From contig OX291562.1 in NCBI GenBank assembly GCA_946406115.1, forward strand, positions 4,432,001-4,496,000: a DNA stretch of 64,000 bases, written 5' to 3'. Position 1 is the first letter of the stretch. Every line of letters starts with the position of its first letter. This document shows, piece by piece, positions 56,004 through 64,000 of the stretch. A model generated the notes under the pieces. That model saw only the letters and a list, made by a program, of their open reading frames with translations. It did not search any database and was not told the DNA's origin. Position numbers and translations under genes: made by a program. The stretch is from Apoda limacodes (Eukaryota > Arthropoda > Insecta > Lepidoptera > Limacodidae).

Positions 56004-58242
56004 TTAAAAATTATAAGAGACACGGCGCATCCACAGCACCACGACTACTATGTTCATAACAGCGCATGAAGTTGACATTAACAATAACCTGAAATTTTAT
56101 ATATAACAGGTTAATCTGCATACTAACTGATTTACGCCTGACAATCTTTAATTTGACATTAGAAGTTTAATGTAAATAATATGTTTAACATCACAGGCAA
56201 AAAAAAATATTTCACTGGGAACTGTCAATTGTGATAAAAGTATTCTAAGATTATAGAAAAGGACTTATAAACCTCCAACAGTCTCTGTGACAAAAGTCAG
56301 GACACCTCGTTGCCCCCATTACAACAACGTAAAGGAATAGTGCCCCTTTTTGACCGATTTATAAATATCGATAAATTCGAAACAAGTCGTTGCAAGAACT
56401 TAGCGTAGGCTTTTGAGGCGGCCGATCAAAGAATCGGGGAGCTACGCCTGCTGTTTTATATGTGACCGCGCGTGGTGCCCGATCTGTAATCGGCCGATAG
56501 ATCATACAATTCGACACTCATTGATAAAAAAATCGGGCAAGTGCGCGTAGGAGTAGTGCCTCCACTATACGCGATATAACTAACTATACGATAGAAACAA
56601 AATTTTAAATTCAGCTAAAATCAAAATGTAGTTCCTAAATTATGAATTAGATGCGATTATTCGTTTAACACACTAGTTTACGCACGTTTTTGGTGTAATA
56701 AGTTATAGTAGTTTAAATAATGATAATAAATTTAGAGATAAAAGATAGTACCTACTTTGAAAATTAATATCTTAATACTAAGAAGGTTTATAAATAATAT
56801 CTTATTTTATACATATAACTCATAAATGTACATTTATTTATCAAAATCGATACAAATCAAAACTTTGCATTGCTTACCAACATGACATGAGACCCGAACG
56901 TCGTTTGGTGCTTGTTTTTATGGTTCCATAGTCAATAGTTCCGCCATGTCCGTCCGTCCGTCTGTCTGTCCGTTGCTTTGTTCAAAACCAACCAACCAAC
57001 CAACCAACCTTAGTTCAAAAAACCACGAGAAAGCTGCAATTCGGCAGGGATATACACATTGATCAAGCCGACAAAGTGATGGAATAAAATCTTTGAAAAA
57101 AAATGCCCCTACACGTGAAGTGGGGACGTAATTTTTTTTCTCGTCTACATCATCGTGTGGGGTATCGTTGGATAAGAATTCTAAAAACATTGGCGGTATG
57201 CAAAGATCAGTTTTTGATTAAGGGCTCCGTGTACGAAACATTTAGCTTTAAAGTACTAATTTTTGTTAGAGTCAAGTGTCCCCCTCTACCAGCGAAAGTA
57301 TAGTATTTGGAAATGTAAATAAAAATTACGGTGGTAGTGCATATAATGAATTTAAAAGGAAAACTATAACGGTTAAGTACACTTTACAGGCTAACGGGTA
57401 ATAGTCGACCAAGTTATAAAATTTACTTAGAAAAATGAAATACTTATATGAAGTAAGTACATTTGTAAAACAGGTATAAAATATAATTAAATGAACGATG
57501 TATAATTATAGAAATGATTCTTAAATTAATAACAATAGTTACATTCAAATGACGCATTGGACTAGCCGACGCGCTTGGCGCAACATTGAATCGAGCTAAT
57601 GAGAGGCAGCTGCGCTGATATTTATCGGTACGGAACCCTTCGTGCGCGAGTCTGACTTGCACTAGGCTGATTTTTTTTCAGAATAATTTATATAGTTGTT
57701 CTTTGAACTCCACACAAAGATTGATGTATATCAACATTATCGATAGGTAGTTAGGCAATACCAAATTCTTTATCCTGAATTTCTGTCAATCAATATGAAA
57801 CTTAGTAGTTTCTTTTACCACTTTCTGTCGTTTATACCATGAACAATATTGTTAAAAGCTTTGTTTTTAAATAACCATACCTATTTCAAAACAAAACTGT
57901 AAAAAACAGTCGTATAAAGACGAATAATAAAAGCTTGGCCCAACTTCTGTGTTGGTTATGAATTATGGTTACCATCTAAAAGCTTATTCCAACTAACGTT
58001 TTCTTTATGAATATGAAAAGTTCCTAAAGATATTATGAAAAATAACCAAGCATACTTAAAATAAATATAATATTACCTGGTAGAAACTCCAAAGTATAAT
58101 AGAATCACTGAGCCGTTGTAGTTTTCAGTCACATCCATAAACTTAATTTTCTCTTTAAACTCTTCTACGAACCAATACAGAAATAAGACCATCAAGCCCA
58201 GCACCATCGCTATGACGCTGGCCCATATTGAAACTGCTCGAC
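56004..58242 (-). CDS. Clarin-like membrane protein, second unit (last two exons)
   Basis: Exons 58077-58242 and 56004-56088 on the minus strand. The first is preceded by TATATAAAG and followed by CAG|GTAATA. It gives 54 codons (RAVSIWASVIAMVLGLMVLF, then LYWFVEEFKEKIKF and a short loop), one membrane segment and an exposed loop. The second starts after AAAATTTCAG and gives LLLMSTSCAVMNIVVVVLWM, RRVSYNF and a stop, another membrane segment. Intron phases (1 before, 2 between) equal those of the unit at 61332-63116, and the sequences align (WASVIAMVLGL / WSNVVSSILGL; FKEKIKF / LKEHLAF; LWMRR / FIEMRR). No equivalent of the 63459-63605 exon was found between 58.3 and 61.3 kb. This may be a truncated paralogue, or an alternative terminal cassette spliced from upstream exons. 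The 56089-58076 intron contains repeats. Confidence 0.75.
56525..56580 (+). repeat. GGTTCCGTA head fragment
   Basis: AATCGGGCAAGTGCGCGTAGG, then unrelated sequence. Inside the 56089-58076 intron. Confidence 0.5.
56905..57240. repeat. Intronic dispersed repeat with (GTCC)n and (AACC)n
   Basis: GGTTCCATAGTCAATAGTTC, a GTCC run at 56948-56974, AACCAACC at 56985-57008, and GTGTGGGGTATCGTTGGAT at 57156-57174. A head fragment of the GGTTCCGTA family on the minus strand follows at 57625-57680. Confidence 0.55.
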
Positions 58243-58302
58243 CTTTATATAATAAAGGACTTAAAATTTAAATAAAACTTACTAAAATTTAAATTTAACT
58301 CC

Positions 58303-58509
58303 CTAGCAGCCTTGTTGGTAGTGTGGCCGACTGATGCCCTGTGCAGGGGGTGTTGGTTCGATTCCCGCACTGGTCAAACATTTATGTCATAATATAAACA
58401 TTTCTTATTGTCTTGAGACTGGCTGTATTTATGTATGATATGTAGGTATGTACAAAAAAAAAAAAATATTGTGTCTGTTGTCTGGTACCCATAACACAAG
58501 CTTTGCTTA
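58303..58509 (+). mobile_element. tRNA-derived SINE (SINE-1)
   Basis: CAGCCTTGTTGGTAGTGTGG (A box region), GGTTCGATTCC (B box), CTTATTGTCTTGAGACTGG, an A run at 58454-58466, CACAAGCTTTGCTTA at the end. Inserted just upstream of the 58077-58242 exon. Confidence 0.8.
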
Positions 58510-58894
58510 TTGATAGAATCAGGGGTTACTTTGCGGAAATTCATTATTATGATAAAATATTACCTTGCATATCCGCTAAAAACAATTCAGTAGCACTCAC
58601 GTGCAGAAGTACACCATTCACATGTAGGAGTGCACCTCCCTCCCTCCCTCCTTATGTGGACGATGCCAACTTCATCACAACACCACCACCAAATTGATAA
58701 AATAACTCGACACGTGTTTCGCCTCAACACTTCCGCTGTCAGTTTTTGAAGTTGTTTTCCGAGTGTTTTTCTTTTATGATTGTTATTATAAAATTCTTAT
58801 AATAGCAACACTAAACGCATCAGAGGCGACAAAGTTTACTGAACAGATAAGTTGGTGGAACTATACCATAAACATCATTAGGACGGCATCCGTC

Positions 58895-59160
58895 CGTTGC
58901 GGTGCTATAGTAAGCTATAGCTGTAGTTATAGTTCGTTTAAGTGGAATTTTGTTATAGTTATCCCCGCGGGATTTTTTAGTTTTTTCGGGAAATTAATGA
59001 AAAGTAGTATTAATATAAATTTAAAATGTATTTCTACGTCTATCCAACAATCTCTGGGCAAATTTTAGCTTAATTTGATGTGCCGTTGCGGCATGATTGA
59101 GTAACAAACAGACCGACAGAGACACTTTTGCATTTATGATATTAGTATAAAATTATAGAT
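58895..59160 (+). repeat. Lep-R dispersed repeat, 5'-truncated
   Basis: ATAGTAAGCTATAGCTGTAG, ATAGTTATCCCCGCGGG, GATTGAGTAACAAACAGACC, ATTTATGATATTAGTAT. Confidence 0.75.
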
Positions 59161-61307
59161 TAACGTCCCAAAGGTAAACGTTAGCTTTAAAAACAATGCA
59201 ATCACTTTTAAGACTTGGGGTAAAATAGCGCAATAGTAGCAGAATTTTATGTGTCTACAGATTTTAGGAAATGGCACAGCTAAACTTTCTTGTCGAGTAT
59301 TGTTTGGCTCGGGCACGCTTTTGTTTGGTAATTGTTATGGATCCATCATTCATCACAAGTATCAACACGATAGAAAGTCCCCCTGCATCTCTGTTGTACG
59401 TAGCAGCGCTTCTCGCTTACTTCGCTTCTACGTTGGGTGAGGCCTATTTATTACAATGCTAAAATAATAAGAACGCCCTACGCGTACTACAAAAAAAAAA
59501 TTAAGGGTTTTAAAATGCAGCTGGGCTAGATAGTCATAAAGTTTTTTAGTGCTTCAAAATGTGGTGTGATTGTGTGTCCAGCCATTGGTAAATGGCCATA
59601 GTTGCCAGCTTTACTGTGGAACAACCATCGCATTCGATTGTCGTAGTTTAATAACATTTTTAAACCCAACTGACACCCCTTTTTCTGGAATCATTGAAAA
59701 ATTTCTATGTACGTTTAATTACTTAGTTTATTTATTTATAATTTCCTTTAATTTTATTTTAAAGTCATGTAGACTACATGAATTGTAAATAATTCAGCTT
59801 TCGGAAACTCCCTAAGGATTGCTGGAAGTATTTGCATCATGAGATAAGTCCACCTTAGTGCATAATATTTTATAGTGTTAATTAATATTGTAATATTTCT
59901 GATACGTGCAGTTTGTGTTAAATAAATAAAATAAAAAAGTTATAAGCGTTTAATTTTTCCTGCTCACTCCTAGTACTATGGACCCTAAGTTTTTAGCGTC
60001 CTAAAAAAAATATATATTTAGTACCAATAAAAGAAACTAAATCAATTTAATAAATTTAGAAATATCAGGGTTCTACAATAGTACCGCAGCTTGCACTTAC
60101 TGTTCATTATTATGTAGTTCTACTGCATTACAGTGCAGCAAACTTTTCTGACCCTCTGGTGTTTTGTCGCTAGTTTCTTTGTAAGTTTACACCATTGCAA
60201 TACGGCTACGGTAGTTTTGATTTTCGGCCACTACGTCAGAATAATTTGTTTCACTGTACCATATGAAAGAACAATAGTTTTTTGTCCCTTTCCACTTGGA
60301 TCCATTTACGTCGTCAACAGTGGATCCACTTTTGCATTAAGCGCCGCTATAAGATATTATTTATTTCCACTTCGTACAAAGATTATATCAAAAATATACA
60401 ACAAAGCAATTGTTTCACGTGTCATAAGCTTAAGTAAAATCGTTTTTGTATTGTTCATAAAATACACTTGTATCTTGAAAGTGACCACTTTTACAAGAAA
60501 AATTAACTAAAGCTTACAGATGTGTTCTAGAATTAATACTAAACGTTCTAGATACAGCTTACGGCTAGCTTTATGACTTCTATGTACTACATTCTTGAAT
60601 TATGCTTTGTGCGAAGCGGAATTCAATAATAATCAATTGCGGCGCTAGTGAGCTGCTGTAGAGCCCTTAAAATAGATTGTAAGTGACCAATATCGTCAAT
60701 TTTTGATAAACAAATCCCATAATGATTTATCCCAAAATCTGACGTAATGAAAACTATTTTGCTCTATGACGTATTATGGCTACGGTCCAGCAAAGCATTA
60801 AGTTGTATTAGGTTGGTTTTTGTTGTAGTTGAACATCTGGACCCATTGTTGAAGTTTGACAGTGACTGTTGAAGTTTATTTACTTTCGTAAACTGTAGAT
60901 TTCTGCTTGTTCTAAGTTTTTCTGGCTTTTAACTGTGATTTTTAAGCAGAAAACACAATTAATAATAAGAAATAATATTTTTTTGGCAGTAACAGATAAA
61001 ACAACTAAAAAAAAGACAAAACCATGCTATGAGCGGTGGTTATTTGCAGTCAGTTGGTTTAGGTTGGATTATTTTAAATTCATGTCGTCGACCCGTGATT
61101 GTGACGTCATTTGATCATATTTGGTCGAATATGGTCGTTGTTTATCATACCTGGACCACACTCTATATGAACAAAAGATATGGAAAATAAATCATATATT
61201 GGGAGCACCCAATTTATTATTTATCAGTGAAATGATTCATGACTTCGATCCAAAAATAAATATGAACGAATCAGAAACAAAATAAAATACTTGTTATACT
61301 TAAAAAC
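59161..61307. other. Region between the two clarin-like units; no firm gene
   Basis: 60160-60345 is open on both strands. The minus strand reads 46 codons including DDVNGSKWKGTKNYCSF and SETNYSDVVAENQNYRSRI, which look protein-like but match no family I know and have no clear splice sites. Two overlapping plus-strand frames at 59249-59462 are also unassigned. The rest is AT-rich. Confidence 0.4.
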
Positions 61308-61313
61308 TTTATT
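61308..61313 (-). terminator. Poly-A signal AATAAA for the first clarin-like unit
   Basis: AATAAA on the minus strand 19 bp past the TAG stop at 61332-61334. Confidence 0.7.
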
Positions 61314-61331
61314 TAAATAAATAAATATAAC

Positions 61332-63605
61332 CTAATATAAAAATATAGTACCGTCTGAATGGTTCTCAACTTTAATAGTGGGTGGAGGGGGGTCGCGCTC
61401 TAGCAAGTACCGGCGCATCTCTATGAAGCACACATTTGTCAGGGAACACACTACCGCTAACAATAACATCCTGGAAATAGAATAATGATAGAAATAGAAA
61501 TATAAACAATTTTTATCAAATCTATTAAAAGAGAGAAAGAGAGGGACCGTTCTTCGTGAATTGGGACCTAAGAAGCGGTTTAATCACTAGGGACTCAAAG
61601 TGATTTCAATTTTGAATGTGAATACTGTTAGTAAATGCATATTCCAATCCCCTACGAGATCGATTACGAACATTAAATGGTCAAGGAACTAGCTGTTTAT
61701 TAAAACAAAACTCCGCGCGGACCAAAGTAAGAAAAAGCAGTGCTTAGGATTCAAAAAATATTAGTTTGCTCCCTTGTGATAAAATCTTCTATTTTTTCTT
61801 AGGAAATATGCAACCAACCTTGAGTCTAAGGGAAAATTTTGTCTCCCCTTGTATGTTCTACCGCTTGTATAATAGGGTGTGCTCTAAAGAATTATTCGAA
61901 ATGATGCTTACGGCTACTTTTACCGTTGCACCGCTCGCCATCGGCAGGGAATTCATCCTTATACCTTGGGACCTAAATGGTCACCTACAGTGCGATTTCA
62001 GAACAACTTTCTTCCGCAAATGCTTAAACTTTTTTGTTCAAATAGACTTTTAAACAGCACTTTTAAATCGTCAGTTTAATTATTATTAAAAAAAAAAAAA
62101 CGAGTTGCACTCCGGGAGTGCCGGCAGAAGTGAAAACCTTTACACACGATTCGCGCTTAACACTCAAATATGTCACAAGACATGTCTTTGACATTGTCAA
62201 GAAATAATAATGTTTGTTTATTTACTTTTTTGACGTAGTATATTTGACATCGCAATCTGTCGTAGAATTAAAATTCCATATCCAACCTCCCTGTACTACT
62301 CATAATTGCGAATACTAAAAATAAAAATTATAATAGGCATTACGGTTTCCGTCTTACGAATTTCCACGATTAGGACACGTGACCTGACGCGAGTTTATAA
62401 TTTTTTACCCATACCAAAAAAAGTGCACAACGCCGCTAAAGAAGTTTTCACTTCAAAAATTACTACCGGTTCGGAATAATTTACTACCGAGAAGAACCGG
62501 CAAGAATCTCAGCAGTTAATCTTTTATATTTTTTCAACTGCATATTAAAATACAATATAGGTTATGGAATAAGTGTTGTAGAATGAGATCCCTGCCAAGG
62601 GTTTTCTCTTAGTATGGGTTTTTATAAAATCAAAAGTTTCTGCAATATGTGTAAGTGCTCTACAATTCATCGTTATACATTTCTAGCTCTAGAGATATTT
62701 TAACAGATTACAGGTTCCCGTTGGACCTGAAAGGGGCATTTTTTTGTTAGTAAATTAAATTTTAGACATTAAGAAAGAGTCGATTACTAATCACGAAATT
62801 TTAAAAACTCAAAATCCAACGCAGCTGAAATTTGCCAAGTAATTCTATTACTTATGAAGTAGTTATAATGCTCAGATATTACCTAAGCACAGACAATGGA
62901 ATACCTACAATACTAGTAGGATTTTATGGAACAGTTAAAGTAAGGGGGGAGCATACCAATATGAATATCCTAAACTCGGATCCGGCTGGAATTGTCCCAG
63001 CGCTATATACGAAAATGCCAAGTGTTCCTTTAGCCCCGAAACAGCCCAGTAGATCCCAAACGTGAGTAGTGCAGTCAGCCCAAGAATTGATGATACCACA
63101 TTGGACCAGAGGCAACCTTGAATACCAAAAAATATCGATATAATTCAAAATGAACCTTTAAATAAAATACCGTTGTCAGTTTTTCAAGAAAATCAAAAAA
63201 TGAAAAATGTGAACCACTGTTACATTAATAAAAAAAGTAAACTAAAAAACAAACTATGTTAAATAATTAAAAGTAAATGAAAAAACTAAATATTTATTTA
63301 TTTAGGGTGGCAAGAATGCTGGCTGCCTTTCCTCGCTAAATACTGATGTTAATTTTCTGAGCTAAAAAAGAGCCAGCTATCTTATCTCCCGCAGCTGTAA
63401 ATATTTACAGATGTCAATAAAGAAAAGATTATATCTCATAGATGTTCGCGTATGTTACCTGGTAAACCACACAATGGCTCAGTTGGGTTTCTGGTAGCGT
63501 TTATGACTCCCAAGAAAGCTGCTAGCGCAGAGAAGAGCAGTTGCAGGAACAAGAGAACCAGAACGCTAACGTACAACGCGAATGATATCACTGGTGGCTG
63601 TTCTA
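61332..63605 (-). CDS. Clarin-like four-pass membrane protein, 3' part (three exons)
   Basis: Minus-strand exons 63459-63605, 62957-63116 and 61332-61470; the 5' exon(s) lie beyond the window. Splice sites: TTTGTTTGGCAG| before the first, CCAG|GTAACA after it, TATTCAAG|GTTGCC, TATTG|GTATGC and TTCTATTTCCAG|GATG. Phases are 1, 1 and 2, and all join in frame, giving 147 residues. Segments: a membrane helix within VISFALYVSVLVLLFLQLLF, then a loop with an NAT glycosylation sequon and PTEPLCGLPG; a second helix within SSILGLTALLTFGIYW and the loop GLKEHLAFSYIALGQF; a third helix within MLLLAVVCSLTNVCFIEMRR and a proline-rich tail ending GTIFLY. Topology and loop sizes fit helices 2-4 of the clarin family, but no search was possible. 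The last intron carries a nest of transposons. Confidence 0.8.
62035..62525 (-). repeat. Repeat G copy, split by insertion
   Basis: The left part TTTTAAACAGCACTTTTAAA and TCGTCAGTTTAATTATT matches 17450-17505. The right part ATTACTACCGGTTCGGAATA, GAGAAGAACCGGCAAG matches 17507-17565. Confidence 0.8.
62103..62456 (-). mobile_element. Helentron-like element, copy 2
   Basis: Reverse of 42319-42676 with about six differences. Starts AGTTGCACTCCGGGAGTGCC and ends AAGTTTTCACTTCAA. It is inserted in an A-rich site of repeat G; the empty site is seen at 17500-17510. Confidence 0.7.
62661..62956. other. Intron sequence
   Basis: AT-rich, no further repeat recognised, up to the donor of the 62957-63116 exon. 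Confidence 0.5.
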
Positions 63606-63837
63606 CTGCCAAACAAAAATAAAGAGTCGTGACTAAAAAGTAATCTGGACAGTATTATGCCCATCACACACGGAACTATAATAATATAAATTATAGAAAG
63701 GCATATTACAGTATAATTTCCATTGTTTCGTCCCGTTGCAGATAACAATAGACGAACGCAGCTTTTTGTTTTTTGGCGATACTCTGCGGTTGTCAGTCAT
63801 GAAGTCTTTAATAATAAACCTAATAAAATTTTGTGCT

Positions 63838-63905
63838 TTGACCACTTACCATCGGGCGGACTTTTAGCGTATTTGCCACTTAGTGGTAGGTATAGAAAAA
63901 ATAAT
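63838..63905 (+). mobile_element. LINE-A 3' terminus
   Basis: ACCACTTACCATCGGGCGG, TTTGCCACTTAGTGGTA, then an A run. About 60 bp only, in the intron upstream of the 63459-63605 exon. Confidence 0.65.
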
Positions 63906-63914
63906 TATAGAGAT

Positions 63915-64000
63915 ACTAGACTTTGCCAGCGGCTTCGCCTCAGGTTATCGGTATGGAACTCCTTAATTAACTCCAATTAATTAGTTATACTAATGAATTG
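63915..64000 (+). repeat. Lep-R 5' part, cut by the window edge
   Basis: CTTTGCCAGCGGCTTCGCCT, AGGTTATCGGTATGGAAC. Confidence 0.65.

Larger units (their letters stand above)
61812..62660 (+). mobile_element. LINE-A 3' part interrupted by repeat G
   Basis: 61812-62034 encodes SLRENFVSPCMFYRLYNR, CSKELFEMMLTATF and the following LINE-A C-terminus up to FFRKCL. The LINE resumes at about 62567 (TGTTGTAGAATGAGATCCCT, CAAGGGTTTTCTCTTAGTAT). The intervening 62035-62525 is repeat G, itself split by the Helentron-like element. All lie in the last intron of the clarin-like gene. Confidence 0.75.

Noticed and set aside
60133..60510. 125-codon plus-strand frame
   Set aside because: No recognisable domain and a composition typical of AT-rich chance frames. 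The antisense segment is noted separately as a weak candidate.
58243..61307. Counterpart of the 63459-63605 exon for the second clarin-like unit
   Set aside because: Searched on the minus strand by eye for a hydrophobic 49-codon exon with matching phases; none found.

Overview
The window is AT-rich nuclear DNA of an insect, most likely a moth or butterfly. The host call rests on several dispersed repeats that I recognise as common in Lepidoptera: the GGCCAAGTGCGAGTCGG / GGTTCCGTACC repeat, the 'TTGCCCGCGG ... CCCGCGGGAACTT' repeat, tRNA-derived SINEs, and LINE 3' ends of the type 'ACCATCAGGCGG ... TTTGCCACC'. There is no prokaryotic gene organisation, no intact tRNA or rRNA gene and no CRISPR array. 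Family labels come from memory and from reading the sequence, not from a search.

Layout. 1-5 kb: decayed non-LTR retrotransposon (LINE) pieces, mostly on the minus strand, and a head-to-head pair of LINE 3' ends. 5-26 kb: mostly featureless AT-rich DNA with a fold-back MITE (6.9 kb), tandem duplications (8.6, 13.4, 18.0 kb), SINEs, two dispersed repeats carrying antisense 5S-rRNA-like segments (18.3 and 20.2 kb) and a 28-bp minisatellite grown inside a dispersed repeat (23.7-24.4 kb). 26-32 kb: two broken copies of a CR1/Jockey-group LINE, here called LINE-A; the larger has an endonuclease and a reverse transcriptase with an internal deletion. 38.9-41.5 kb: a Tc1-like transposase relic beside an apparently intact 2.1-kb Tc1/mariner-superfamily transposon. 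That transposon has perfect 28-bp inverted ends, a TA duplication and a transposase interrupted by one spliceable intron; its catalytic spacing is DD82E. 42.3-46.2 kb: a Helentron-like non-autonomous element abutting a 12 x 63-bp minisatellite, then an inverted-repeat element split by a third LINE-A copy. 46-56 kb: sparse repeats.

56.0-63.6 kb is the only region where I can support a host gene. Minus-strand exons at 63459-63605, 62957-63116 and 61332-61470 splice in phase into the last three membrane segments of a small four-pass protein that looks clarin-like. Downstream, exons at 58077-58242 and 56004-56088 repeat the last two exons with the same intron phases. They are either the tail of a tandem paralogue or an alternative terminal-exon cassette of the same gene. 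Introns of both units carry transposon insertions, including a three-layer nest at 61.8-62.7 kb.
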